Of a DNA stretch of 45,004 nucleotides, positions 23,874 through 32,443 are shown one piece after another. Location: the NCBI GenBank assembly GCA_903904335.1, contig CAIVCF010000119.1, forward strand, positions 1 through 45,004, in the 5' to 3' direction. Position 1 is the first letter of the stretch, and the number at the start of each line of letters is the position of its first letter. The notes beneath the pieces were generated by a model. That model was not told the origin of the DNA. It saw nothing but the letters and a program-made list of their open reading frames with translations, and searched no databases. The translations under genes were made by a program, and so were the position numbers. The stretch comes from an uncultured Chitinophagaceae bacterium. GTDB lineage: Bacteria > Bacteroidota > Bacteroidia > Chitinophagales > Chitinophagaceae.

Positions 23874-25409
23874 ATGGCATCTTTTCTGTCCCTAAAAAAA
23901 AATTATGATTCTTTCATAGCTGCAGTGTTGGGGTTCATGGCTATCCTGCTGTTCACACATTATGGTGGCATTGGCATTTCGCCGGATTCTATCATGTACA
24001 CCAGCGTGGCCAGAAATATGAATGCGGGTAAATGGTTATTGGGTTATGATAATAAGCCGATGGTCTTATTTCCTGTTTTGTATCCTGTTTTTTTAGGAGT
24101 TATCATGTTCATTACAAGATTGGATGTTATTGCTTTTGCTCCTTCATTAAATGGATTATTATTTGCTGGTGTTTTGTATCTGAGCGGTTGTATTATGCAA
24201 AGGTTTACAACTACATCGAGATTGTATAAAGCATTTGTTTTATTGATCATTATTGTTTGCCCTTGTTTAACAGATGTGTATTCGATGCTTTGGTCAGAAA
24301 CATTGTTTATTTTTTGGGTGATCTTGTTCATCATTTTCATGCTTCGCTATCTGCAAAAAAGTACTTTGAAAAATTTATTGCTCATCGGCTGCATTGCAGC
24401 ATTGAGTTGCATTACACGTTATGCAGGTGTTACGTTGATTGGCACAGGCGGTTTATTGATTGTATGTTTTTCCGCATTGACATGGAAGAATAGAATATTT
24501 CATTTAGTGTTATTCGGTTACGCAAGCATTTCATTGTTAGCAATCAATTTAATAAGGAATCAATATACAACAGGAATGTTGACCGGTGTTCGTCAAAAAG
24601 GAATTGTTTCTTTACATGATAACATTCAATACTTCGGAAATGTGCTGAGCGATTGGTTGCCATTTGCCTCTTTAACCCGACCCTTCAGTTTTTCATTGGG
24701 ATTGATTTTTTTACTCGGTGCGTTGATCACTTTTATTTATCGTGTCAAAAAACAAAAAGATTACAAGAGTTTCGAAAATATTACAACAACATTCTTTTTA
24801 GTTTTTGGTTGGTTCATGGTGATCAGTGCAACCGTTTCGCGTTACGAACCTATCAATGCAAGATTATTATCGCCATTGTTTATTTCATTCCTGTTTTTTT
24901 GCACGCAAAGTATTCCAAGAATTGTAAAATTTATCAATAATAAAATATTCAAAATTTGTTTTGTTTTGGTGATGGTAAGCTTAGCAGCTGTTTTATTATT
25001 TCAACACTATGCCATTGATACAATAACTTATAAAAGTGAAGCGGAAGGCGGCATTGGCGGTTATACAGAAGATGATTGGAAACAGTCGCAAACATTACAT
25101 TATCTGCAAAAAGACAGCAGTTTTTTTAATCCGGTCATTCCTGTTTTTTCGAATGCCAATCACGCTGTCTATTTTTATACCGGCCAATCTGTTTTTTCAT
25201 TGCCTGAAAGAGTACATACCAATAAAGTAATTTCTTTGAATGCAACACCAACATTCAAACTGATTTGGTTTAATACGGAGGAAAATGCCGACCTGCTTAC
25301 TCTTAACGAATTGAAAAAAAATAAATCAATGATACCAATCAAAACATTTAATGACGGCAGTTTATTTTTATGTACTAACGATACAAGTTTGCTTCATAAA
25401 AAATTCTAA
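23874..25409 (+). CDS. Polytopic membrane protein, GT-C glycosyltransferase-like
   Basis: The 511-residue inner-membrane protein has about ten to eleven hydrophobic helices up to about residue 375 and a C-terminal soluble region of about 130 residues, probably periplasmic. The first external loop holds GISPDSIMYTSVARNM, with Asp38 where GT-C enzymes of the GT39/ArnT type carry their catalytic acid. The general layout fits lipid-linked sugar transferases of that fold. No closer family is recognised, and the donor and acceptor are unknown. It is followed after 28 bases by the methionine sulfoxide reductase gene, probably in one transcript. Assignment to GT-C is moderate, and membrane location is firm. 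Confidence 0.7.
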   Translation: MASFLSLKKNYDSFIAAVLGFMAILLFTHYGGIGISPDSIMYTSVARNMNAGKWLLGYDNKPMVLFPVLYPVFLGVIMFITRLDVIAFAPSLNGLLFAGVLYLSGCIMQRFTTTSRLYKAFVLLIIIVCPCLTDVYSMLWSETLFIFWVILFIIFMLRYLQKSTLKNLLLIGCIAALSCITRYAGVTLIGTGGLLIVCFSALTWKNRIFHLVLFGYASISLLAINLIRNQYTTGMLTGVRQKGIVSLHDNIQYFGNVLSDWLPFASLTRPFSFSLGLIFLLGALITFIYRVKKQKDYKSFENITTTFFLVFGWFMVISATVSRYEPINARLLSPLFISFLFFCTQSIPRIVKFINNKIFKICFVLVMVSLAAVLLFQHYAIDTITYKSEAEGGIGGYTEDDWKQSQTLHYLQKDSSFFNPVIPVFSNANHAVYFYTGQSVFSLPERVHTNKVISLNATPTFKLIWFNTEENADLLTLNELKKNKSMIPIKTFNDGSLFLCTNDTSLLHKKF

Positions 25410-25437
25410 TAACAAATTTATTTTTTAATTAATATGT

Positions 25438-25911
25438 ATGGCTGAAGATCTATCAATCAAGCATGGAAGCAAACAGGAACAATACGAAAATTTATTGCCA
25501 CAAGTAAAGGCACTACTCGATGGAGAACCAGACCTGATTGCCAATTTGGCCAATGTGGCTGCGGCTTTGAAAGAACAGTTCGGTTGGTTATGGATTGGAT
25601 TTTATCTCGTGAAAAACGATGAATTAGTGTTGGGCCCTTTTCAAGGCCCAGTTGCATGTACACGCATCAAAAAAGGCAGAGGCGTTTGCGGAACAAGTTG
25701 GCAGCAAGCAAAAACATTGATCGTTCCCGATGTTGAAAAATTTCCCGGTCATATTGCCTGCAGCAGTTTATCAAAAAGTGAAATAGTTATTCCACTATTT
25801 AAAAATGATATAGTATTTGGTGTGTTGGATGTTGACAGTGATGTGTTGAATGATTTTGATGAAACAGATCAATCATATCTTGAAAAAATCATAGCGCTCA
25901 TTAATTTGTAA
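25438..25911 (+). CDS. Free methionine-(R)-sulfoxide reductase (GAF domain)
   Basis: The 157-residue protein is a single GAF domain of the fRMsr (YebR) group. It reduces free L-methionine-R-sulfoxide in the cytoplasm with electrons from thioredoxin. The three conserved redox cysteines are present: C74 (VACTRI), C84 (GRGVCGTSW) and C108 (HIACSS). The pocket strand PLFKNDIVFGVLDVDS and a WLWIGFYLV strand are also typical. Cys108 is the expected catalytic residue and C84 the resolving one, from family knowledge. The start MAEDLSIK fits the family length. A hairpin terminator follows immediately after the stop. Confidence 0.95.
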   Translation: MAEDLSIKHGSKQEQYENLLPQVKALLDGEPDLIANLANVAAALKEQFGWLWIGFYLVKNDELVLGPFQGPVACTRIKKGRGVCGTSWQQAKTLIVPDVEKFPGHIACSSLSKSEIVIPLFKNDIVFGVLDVDSDVLNDFDETDQSYLEKIIALINL

Positions 25912-25914
25912 ATA

Positions 25915-25940
25915 AAGAATCCTTCGCTTGCAGGATTCTT
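25915..25940. terminator. Terminator between fRMsr and GH28 genes
   Basis: AAGAATCCT (25915-25923) pairs with AGGATTCTT (25932-25940), 9 perfect pairs with an 8-base loop. The genes on both sides converge, so it may serve both. Confidence 0.7.
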
Positions 25941-25973
25941 ATTTCGGAGTTTAAAGGGGGCAACTATTTTTAA

Positions 25974-27482
25974 TTAGTCATGTACATTAATATTCTTACA
26001 ACCATTCGTATTATAGATCGGCTGAGAAGAAATAATAGTTACTTTTTTAAGGTCTATATCAGATGCCTCTGTACAATCAAACCCTTTATTTGCTTTAATC
26101 TGTATGTTTTCAAAATAAATATGATGAACCGGTTGTTGCGGTAACCCAACAATCGAGATGGCTTGTTTAGCGCCATCGCATCGGATATTGCTGATATGGA
26201 ACTCAGTAAATTCAGGTACTTTATCAGCAACTGTTGTCTTCACATCCTTTACATCTTTTCCGGCCGGCACATCTTCATAATAAGTGTTGAATGATATCGC
26301 TTCATGAACAATATTCTTCATCATGATATTATCAACGTAAATATTTTTCACCAATCCACCCCTGCCTGCATTGCTTTTAATACGGATACCAATATCTGTT
26401 CCTATAAAATTACAATCACTCACATAAATATTTTCCATTCCTCCATCGGTATTACTGCCAACTACAAATCCACCATGTGCACGAAATACGGTACATCCTG
26501 CAATGATAATATTTTCGAGTACAGGATTGCTGACATCCTTCAGCCCGCTGCTCTTCATGCAAATACCATCGTCACCTGCATTCACATTGCATTTATACAC
26601 CACCACATTTTTACACGCACTGATATCAATGCCATCACCGTTTTGCGCCCACCAATCATTGTACACGCTCACTCTGTTCATGGTTAAATTGGTACATCTG
26701 TTGGGATAAAAAACAAATTTGGGCGAGTTTCGTAATGTAACCGATTCGATCAAAACATTGCTACAATTCACCAAGTACAACATATAAGGACGCAGATAAT
26801 CCCTTGCCGGTAAATAATCTTCAGCTGCCGGTTTAGTTGATTTTTCTTTTACCCTTTTCAGATATTCTTCACCATTCATCGCTTCAAAACTCGGCCACCA
26901 AACCTTTCCATCCTTACTTATAACACCTGTTTTGGTTATGTCGCTCCACTGCCCTGCATTTGTTTTTTCTTTCTTTACAGGCCGCCAGCTATCACCTGCA
27001 CCATCAATGATCCCATCACCGGTAATGGCAATATTTACAAGATCATATCCATAAATGGGTGATGCTGGTGTAAATGCATTGCTCTTGCTTCCTGCTTTAA
27101 TGATGGGATATTGCGTATGGTCTTTTGTGAACTGAATGAAAGCACCATGTTCTAAATGAAGATCTACATTGCTTTTTAACTCAATGGGACCAGTTAGCCA
27201 TATTCCTGCAGGCACAATCACACTGCCACCACCTGCATTTGTACAAGCATCGATTGCTTTTGCAAAAGCCTGTGTACAGAGTGTTTTGCCGTCATTGGCT
27301 GCACCATAATCACTGATGGAGAATTTTTTATCTGCAAATTCAGGCACAACAACATCCGGCATTTTAAATGGCGCATGCTGAATATAATACCCGATATTTT
27401 TTTCCTGAGAATAACTATTACCGGAAAATAATAAAAGTGAAGAAAGAAATAAACTGTTGAGTATTGATTTCATATTTTTCAT
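25974..27482 (-). CDS. GH28 family glycoside hydrolase (polygalacturonase-like), secreted
   Basis: The 502-residue protein has a signal peptide (cleavage near NSYSQ, about residue 26; the ATG at 27473 is an alternative start) and a right-handed beta-helix. The N-terminal pectate-lyase-like start FSISDYGAANDGKT and AIDACTNAGGGSVIVPAG is typical. GH28 catalytic motifs are intact: NGDGID (D283, D286), AGDDGICMKS (D304, D305), AHGGFVVGS (H336) and RIKSN (R367, K369). It probably hydrolyses galacturonan or rhamnogalacturonan fragments in the periplasm or outside the cell. An insertion of about 60 residues (165-230) before the helix core is unlike short fungal enzymes. It is monocistronic. The GH53 galactanase elsewhere in the window fits a pectin diet. 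Confidence 0.94.
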   Translation of the reverse strand: MKNMKSILNSLFLSSLLLFSGNSYSQEKNIGYYIQHAPFKMPDVVVPEFADKKFSISDYGAANDGKTLCTQAFAKAIDACTNAGGGSVIVPAGIWLTGPIELKSNVDLHLEHGAFIQFTKDHTQYPIIKAGSKSNAFTPASPIYGYDLVNIAITGDGIIDGAGDSWRPVKKEKTNAGQWSDITKTGVISKDGKVWWPSFEAMNGEEYLKRVKEKSTKPAAEDYLPARDYLRPYMLYLVNCSNVLIESVTLRNSPKFVFYPNRCTNLTMNRVSVYNDWWAQNGDGIDISACKNVVVYKCNVNAGDDGICMKSSGLKDVSNPVLENIIIAGCTVFRAHGGFVVGSNTDGGMENIYVSDCNFIGTDIGIRIKSNAGRGGLVKNIYVDNIMMKNIVHEAISFNTYYEDVPAGKDVKDVKTTVADKVPEFTEFHISNIRCDGAKQAISIVGLPQQPVHHIYFENIQIKANKGFDCTEASDIDLKKVTIISSQPIYNTNGCKNINVHD

Positions 27483-27627
27483 TTTGCAAGTCGTTCGTTG
27501 ATATAAAAGTAAAAACCTTCTTACTGTTTAATCACATTATTTACGGAAACGTTCCCGAATGGGTATTTGCAGCCGAACTTTGTACATTTACAGCTGTTAT
27601 TAAAGGAAAATATTTTAATCAGTTTCA

Positions 27628-28854
27628 ATGAAGCAATTCAATGTTCCCAATATTTACCGCAGTTCACTCATCAGTGCAGTTAAACAAAAACGCAGATTGG
27701 ATGATAAACTGAAAAAAGATTTCAGTCCTACGTTATTAGACTTCGGGCCTATTCACATCTATTTGGCACGACATTTTGGTTTTTGCTACGGTGTTGAAAA
27801 TGCTATTGAGATAGCATTCAATACCATTGATGAAAATCCGGGCAAAAGGATTTTCTTATTGAGTGAAATGATCCATAACCCTTTGGTAAATGCTGATCTG
27901 GAAGAAAGAGGCGTTCAATTTTTGCAGGATACTTACGGAAAACAGATTATTCCTTTTGATACCATCACAAAAGATGATATTGTTTTGATACCCGCATTCG
28001 GAACAACATTGGATATTGAACAAATGCTGCGTGAAAAAGGAATTCATACCGAAAAATACAATACTACTTGCCCCTTCGTTGAAAAAGTGTGGAACAGAAG
28101 TGAGCAGATCGCTGAAAAAGGCTACAGCATTGTAGTTCACGGCAAGCCCAAACATGAAGAAACAAGAGCAACTTTTTCTCATGCATCATCACATACGGCA
28201 ACTATTGTTGTAAACGATATGAATGAAACCATTGAGCTGGGAAAATATATCACTGGTGAAAAATCATCTGAATTATTTTATACCGAATTCAAAGGAAGAT
28301 ATTCTGAAGGTTTTGATATCACCAAAGATCTGCAAAGAATCGGCGTTGTAAATCAAACAACACAATTGGCAACAGATACACAGGAGATTTCGGATTATCT
28401 GAAGTTAGTAATCAAAAAACATTACCATTTAACCGATGATAATATCGGTAAGCATTTTGCAGATACTCGTGATACTTTATGTTATGCAACCAACGATAAT
28501 CAAACAGCTGTTGCAGCAATGATGGAAACAGAAGCCGATCTTGCCATTGTGATAGGCGGATACAACAGCAGTAATACTTCTCATTTGGTTGAGTTATGTG
28601 AAAAGAAATTACCGACTTATTTTATTGATTCAGCTGCAAGGATCATTAATCAGCACGAATTAATTGCCTGCAATTGGAAAACGAAAGAACAATACCCGGT
28701 ACATTGTTTTCTTCCTCAAAAAAATCCTGTGAAAATACTGATCACCAGCGGTGCTAGTTGCCCGGATGCTTTAGTGGAAACTGTGATTAGAAAATTAATT
28801 TCTTTTTATTCTGTTGAAAAAAATATAGAAACCCTCATTGCCTCTTTTGATTAA
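27628..28854 (+). CDS. ispH: 4-hydroxy-3-methylbut-2-enyl diphosphate reductase
   Basis: IspH catalyses the last step of the MEP pathway, converting HMBPP to IPP and DMAPP with a [4Fe-4S] cluster. The cluster cysteines are C53 (FGFCYGVENA), C148 (TTCPFVEKVW) and C285 (DTLCYATND). The substrate pocket shows VHGKPKHEETRAT, NQTTQLATDT and GGYNSSNTSHL, and ITSGASCPD lies near the end. At 408 residues it is about 90 longer than the E. coli type. It has an extra N-terminal 40 residues and longer loops, as in the cyanobacterial/plant-like branch found also in Bacteroidota. The promoter-like GAACTTTG (27575-27582) lies upstream. Confidence 0.96.
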   Translation: MKQFNVPNIYRSSLISAVKQKRRLDDKLKKDFSPTLLDFGPIHIYLARHFGFCYGVENAIEIAFNTIDENPGKRIFLLSEMIHNPLVNADLEERGVQFLQDTYGKQIIPFDTITKDDIVLIPAFGTTLDIEQMLREKGIHTEKYNTTCPFVEKVWNRSEQIAEKGYSIVVHGKPKHEETRATFSHASSHTATIVVNDMNETIELGKYITGEKSSELFYTEFKGRYSEGFDITKDLQRIGVVNQTTQLATDTQEISDYLKLVIKKHYHLTDDNIGKHFADTRDTLCYATNDNQTAVAAMMETEADLAIVIGGYNSSNTSHLVELCEKKLPTYFIDSAARIINQHELIACNWKTKEQYPVHCFLPQKNPVKILITSGASCPDALVETVIRKLISFYSVEKNIETLIASFD

Positions 28855-28887
28855 AATAAAAATCCCCCGAGTTTAAAACAAGGGGGA
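28851..28887 (-). terminator. Terminator of the small lipoprotein gene
   Basis: TCCCCC (28863-28868) pairs with GGGGGA (28882-28887). On the minus strand the stem is followed by ATTTTTATTTTAA, a good U tract that overlaps the ispH stop. The plus-strand side has no U tract, so it mainly ends the lipoprotein transcript. A perfect 14-base palindrome, CTTCTTGCAAGAAG, lies next to it at 28892-28905. Confidence 0.75.
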
Positions 28888-28932
28888 GAATCTTCTTGCA
28901 AGAAGTAATATCAAGTAACTTGTACTTTGAAA

Positions 28933-29109
28933 TTACATTTTCATTTTTGCAGTATCTTTCTTGGTTGTGTCCATTGCAGCTTTTGCAGTGTCCATTTTCT
29001 TAGTTGTGTCAACAGCTGGTTTAGTTGTATCAGCACCAGCAGTTTTAGTGTCACCACTGTTACATGCTACAAAACCGGCAATAGCTAATAATGCAATAAC
29101 TTTTTTCAT
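28933..29109 (-). CDS. Small low-complexity lipoprotein
   Basis: The 58-residue protein starts MKKVIALLAIAGFVAC at 29109. The ATG at 29229 is rejected because a complete promoter lies between the two. The signal peptide ends in the lipobox FVAC. The mature part is almost entirely spaced DT(T/A)K units (five copies) with Ala and Met between them. Such short Asp/Thr/Lys-rich lipoproteins are common and unassigned in Bacteroidota. It probably sits in the outer or inner membrane as a short disordered chain. Its own consensus promoter and terminator suggest a strongly expressed single-gene unit. The function is unknown. Confidence 0.75.
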   Translation of the reverse strand: MKKVIALLAIAGFVACNSGDTKTAGADTTKPAVDTTKKMDTAKAAMDTTKKDTAKMKM

Positions 29110-29141
29110 TGTACTTGTTTTTGGGTTTGTTAAATTTTGCG

Positions 29142-29172
29142 CAAAGATAAAGGCAGGTTTGGATAAAGCAAA
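29142..29172 (-). promoter_or_regulatory. Consensus promoter of the small lipoprotein gene
   Basis: On the minus strand TTTG (29169-29172), 19 bases, then TATCTTTG (29142-29149): both halves match the Bacteroidota consensus exactly. It lies 32 bases before the ATG at 29109 and near the 3' end of der. Confidence 0.85.
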
Positions 29173-29194
29173 TTTTGCAGGTCCTTTTTTAGGA

Positions 29195-30505
29195 CTACTT
29201 TTTTCTGAAAAATATCCGAATAGGCACACCTTTTAAATTAAAATGTGTACGAAGCTGATTCTCAAGATAATTTCTGTAAGGCAGCTTTATATCATCGGGA
29301 TAATTTGTGAAAAACGCAAAGGATGGAACTACTGTCGGCAACTGTGTTACGAACTTTATTTTAACTGAATGGCCGCGTACCACCGGTGCATGGTATGATT
29401 CAACTGCTTTGAGCATTACATCATTCAGTTTCGATGTAGGTATTTTTTGTGTTTTGTTTGCATATACTTCCAATGCGATCTCGATCACCCGAAAAATTCT
29501 TGTTTTATCTTTTGCAGAAATAAATAAGACCGGAACATCTGTAAAAGGTGCTATTTTTTGTTTTAATGCTTTTTCATAATCACGTGCAGTATTGGTGTCT
29601 TTTTCCATCAGATCCCATTTATTCACCAACACAACAATTCCTTTTCCTTTTCTTGTTGCCAAACTGAAAATGCTTACATCCTGCGCCGTAATTCCTTTTT
29701 CTGCATCCAACACCAGCATACAAATATCCGCTTCATCCATTGCTTTAATGGCACGGATAATGGAATAAAATTCAAGATCATCTTTTTCTTTACTTTTCTT
29801 TCTGATACCTGCTGTATCGATCAACACAAATTCTTTCTGAAATAAATTATAGTGTGTATGAATAGTATCTCTCGTAGTTCCGGCAATATCACTCACAATG
29901 GTTCTTTCTGATCCAATTAATGCGTTTAACAATGATGATTTACCAACATTCGGTTGACCAATAATGGCAAACTTCGGCAACTCCATTCCATCCGTTAATG
30001 CTGAATCTTCTTCTTTCATCGAAGCTACGACAGCATCTAATAATTCACCTGAACCTGTGCCGCTGAGACTGCTGAGTGTATAGATAGTTTCAAAGCCTAA
30101 ACTGTAAAATTCATTGGCATCTAATTCCCTTTCGCCATTATCCACTTTATTCACGGCGAGAAAAACAGGTTTCTTACTTCTGCGTAAAAGATCGGCCATC
30201 GCATCATCAAGGTCAGTAATACCAACAGCAACATCTACCATAAAAATAATGGCATCTGCTTCATCAATGGCAATCCTTACCTGCTTGCGTATTTCTTTCT
30301 CAAAAATATCTTCTGTATCTGGAACAAAACCGCCTGTATCTATTACATTGAATGTTTTGCCTGCCCAGTCTGCCACACCATATTGCCTGTCGCGTGTTAC
30401 TCCGCTGATATCATCCACGATTGCTTTACGTTGTTCCAATAAACGGTTGAAAAGTGTACTCTTGCCCACATTTGGTCTTCCTACTATTGCTACTGTATAA
30501 CTCAT
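29195..30505 (-). CDS. der: Ribosome biogenesis GTPase Der (EngA)
   Basis: The 436-residue protein has two tandem Ras-like G domains and a C-terminal KH-like domain, the arrangement unique to Der. G domain 1: GRPNVGKST, DTGGF and NKVD. G domain 2: GQPNVGKSS, DTAGI and NKWDL. The KH-like domain (about 355-436) ends in GVPIRIFFRKK. Der binds the 50S subunit during assembly and is essential in many bacteria. The start MSYTVAIVGRPN is the normal one. It is last in the minus-strand cluster era - unknown protein - der, with a 14-base gap to the gene before it. Confidence 0.97.
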   Translation of the reverse strand: MSYTVAIVGRPNVGKSTLFNRLLEQRKAIVDDISGVTRDRQYGVADWAGKTFNVIDTGGFVPDTEDIFEKEIRKQVRIAIDEADAIIFMVDVAVGITDLDDAMADLLRRSKKPVFLAVNKVDNGERELDANEFYSLGFETIYTLSSLSGTGSGELLDAVVASMKEEDSALTDGMELPKFAIIGQPNVGKSSLLNALIGSERTIVSDIAGTTRDTIHTHYNLFQKEFVLIDTAGIRKKSKEKDDLEFYSIIRAIKAMDEADICMLVLDAEKGITAQDVSIFSLATRKGKGIVVLVNKWDLMEKDTNTARDYEKALKQKIAPFTDVPVLFISAKDKTRIFRVIEIALEVYANKTQKIPTSKLNDVMLKAVESYHAPVVRGHSVKIKFVTQLPTVVPSFAFFTNYPDDIKLPYRNYLENQLRTHFNLKGVPIRIFFRKK

Positions 30506-30519
30506 AAAATTTTATAAAA

Positions 30520-31269
30520 TCAATGATTCTGCGAATTGTAATAATTGAGAAACTCGATCGCATCTTTTTCTTTTCTCAATTTTTGTTTGTTATTCTTTTC
30601 GAATGATTCGATCACATCTTTTTTGGTTAACAAGCCAAATATTTCTGCCTGATCAATTCTTTTCAAGGGTTCACATTTAACACCGGTTTCTAAAAAATAA
30701 AAACTGGATGATGAAAATTTCAGCACTTTAACGGTACCCACTAAAGAATCCTTCTCCACGATCTTGTTCGTTATTTGCTTTATCAACTGAGCATGACCTT
30801 CATTTAAAACTTGTACAAACTGATCAATTGTCAAAGAAGTTTTTGGTGATGAAAACCCTTTTTCCAAAACCAGTTCCACTTCATTATTTGTATTTTTTAA
30901 TATTTCAATTTTTTTGATCGATCCTTTATCAGCTATCAATTCCTGTTCTTTACTATCTAAGAAATGTATCTGATTGGAATAAGTATTGAACCGTACTTTA
31001 ACAGATGCGATCTTTTTTAAGTTATCATCATAGATATTCGCCTGTCGCCAATCATCGAATAAAAAAGGAGAACCGCCGATATCAACATAATTGAACCCTT
31101 TTTTATTCCCATCTATATCATAAACCGCAAAAGGATCTAAGCTGATGGTGCCCAATGCACTTTTCATGCTAGAATTTTCACCGATACTCCCTGCGGCAGT
31201 GCCTGTTGACTGCGCCTGAATAAACAAGAAAAGGGCAGAGAATAACACTGTAGTTAAAAATTTTTTCAT
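30520..31269 (-). CDS. Secreted protein of unknown function between era and der
   Basis: The 249-residue protein has a clear signal peptide (MKKFLTTVLFSALFLFIQAQ). The mature part has the segments VDIGGSPFLFDDWRQANIYDD and VRFNTYSNQIHFLDSKEQELI, a VLEKGFSS region, and a charged C-terminal helix (about 222-240, FEKNNKQKLRKEKDAIEF). The central phrase YFLETGVKCEPLKRIDQAEIF is followed by LLTKKDVIESF. I do not recognise the family, although the pattern 'planned output, lost track of a required surface form' suggests an exported beta-sheet protein common in this phylum. It lies 14 bases before der and 47 bases after era, so it is probably cotranscribed with both GTPase genes without an obvious functional link. 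Confidence 0.75.
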   Translation of the reverse strand: MKKFLTTVLFSALFLFIQAQSTGTAAGSIGENSSMKSALGTISLDPFAVYDIDGNKKGFNYVDIGGSPFLFDDWRQANIYDDNLKKIASVKVRFNTYSNQIHFLDSKEQELIADKGSIKKIEILKNTNNEVELVLEKGFSSPKTSLTIDQFVQVLNEGHAQLIKQITNKIVEKDSLVGTVKVLKFSSSSFYFLETGVKCEPLKRIDQAEIFGLLTKKDVIESFEKNNKQKLRKEKDAIEFLNYYNSQNH

Positions 31270-31316
31270 GGCATTACTATTTAATTATTGTAATAGTTAA
31301 CACTTAAATATAATAA

Positions 31317-32186
31317 TTAATACCCGTATTCTCTTAGCTGCAGATCATTGTCACGCCATTTTGGACGCACTTTCACAAATAATTCTAAGAATATTTTCTG
31401 ACCGATAAACGCTTCAATGTCTTTTCTTGCCATCGTTCCCAATTGCTTGATCATTTTTCCTTTCTCACCGATAATGATCGCTTTTTGTGTTTCGCGGTTT
31501 ACGATAATATCTGCCTGAATTTTTACCAACGTTTCCTTTTCTTTAAATTCATTCACCATTACCGCTACCTGATAGGGAATTTCGTCTTCAAATAATTCAT
31601 ATACTTTTTCGCGGATCAATTCACTCACAAAAAATTTAGTAGGCAAATCACTGATATCCTCTTCATTATAAAAAGGTTCTCCTTCTGGTAATAGTTCTAA
31701 AATAGAATGAATCACCTTTTGAATATGGTATTGTTGTAAAGCAGAGATCTTCATTACTTTTTTTGCATAGGATTTATCAGCAAAAAATTTTTCAGCTTCT
31801 TCAATCTTTCCGTTTGCTGCTTTATCAATCTTATTTAGCAGAACTATGGCAGGTACTTTTAATTTCAGTGATTGAAAGATGGCATCACATTCTTCAAAAT
31901 TATCATTCAGATCAACGATCAATAATGCCACATCAGAATCTTCCATGGCATTCTTGACAGCACTCATCATTTTTTCGTGCAGTTTATATTTTGTTTCGAT
32001 GATACCGGGTGTATCAGAAAAAATAATTTGGTACTCGCCCGGCTTGGTCAAAAACGCCTTGATACGGTGACGCGTAGTTTGCACTTTATGTGAAACAATA
32101 GCCAGCTTCTCACCCAAAATAGCATTGAGCAAAGTGCTTTTGCCCGCATTGGGCTTACCGAATATGTTTACAAAACCTGATTTCAT
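31317..32186 (-). CDS. era: GTPase Era
   Basis: The 289-residue GTPase binds the 3' end of 16S rRNA and helps 30S assembly. The start MKSGFVNIFGKPNAGKST at 32186 is the normal family start. The open frame to 32276 would add 30 unrelated residues. G motifs: GKPNAGKST (G1), the DTPG of FSDTPGIIE (G3) and NKID (G4). The C-terminal KH domain (about 205-289) has IGEKGKMIKQLGTMARKDIE and ends RDNDLQLREYGY. It is the first gene of the cluster with the unknown secreted protein and der, and it lies directly after the tRNA-fMet terminator on the same strand. Confidence 0.97.
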   Translation of the reverse strand: MKSGFVNIFGKPNAGKSTLLNAILGEKLAIVSHKVQTTRHRIKAFLTKPGEYQIIFSDTPGIIETKYKLHEKMMSAVKNAMEDSDVALLIVDLNDNFEECDAIFQSLKLKVPAIVLLNKIDKAANGKIEEAEKFFADKSYAKKVMKISALQQYHIQKVIHSILELLPEGEPFYNEEDISDLPTKFFVSELIREKVYELFEDEIPYQVAVMVNEFKEKETLVKIQADIIVNRETQKAIIIGEKGKMIKQLGTMARKDIEAFIGQKIFLELFVKVRPKWRDNDLQLREYGY

Positions 32187-32280
32187 TTTTTGATAGGAAT
32201 ACGGGTTAAACCAATATTCCCTTATTCTTTGTTTGATTGAATAGTTCGATAAATATTCAAACTCTATTTCCGCCAAATCT

Positions 32281-32316
32281 TCACAAAAATAACAAAAGCC
32301 TCACGAGAGGCTTTTG
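32281..32316 (-). terminator. Terminator of the tRNA-fMet gene
   Basis: CAAAAGCCTC (32293-32302) and GAGGCTTTTG (32307-32316) form a perfect 10-bp stem with the tetraloop ACGA. On the minus strand TTATTTTTG follows. It lies 6 bases after the tRNA 3' end and isolates the tRNA from era. Confidence 0.9.
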
Positions 32317-32322
32317 ATTAAG

Positions 32323-32394
<72 letters not shown>

Positions 32395-32404
32395 ATTTGG
32401 GGTG

Positions 32405-32436
32405 CAAATGTAGGCTTCGGAGCTCTTCGCGCCAAA
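32405..32436 (-). promoter_or_regulatory. Consensus promoter of tRNA-fMet
   Basis: On the minus strand TTTG (32433-32436), 20 bases, then TACATTTG (32405-32412): both halves match TTTG-N19-21-TAnnTTTG exactly. It is placed 10 bases before the mature tRNA 5' end. Confidence 0.88.
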
Positions 32437-32443
32437 ACTAATT

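Noticed and set aside
28892-28905. Perfect 14-base palindrome CTTCTTGCAAGAAG between ispH and the lipoprotein gene
   Set aside because: It lies between convergent gene ends beside a terminator, far from any start, so an operator role is unlikely; it may be part of the end structure.
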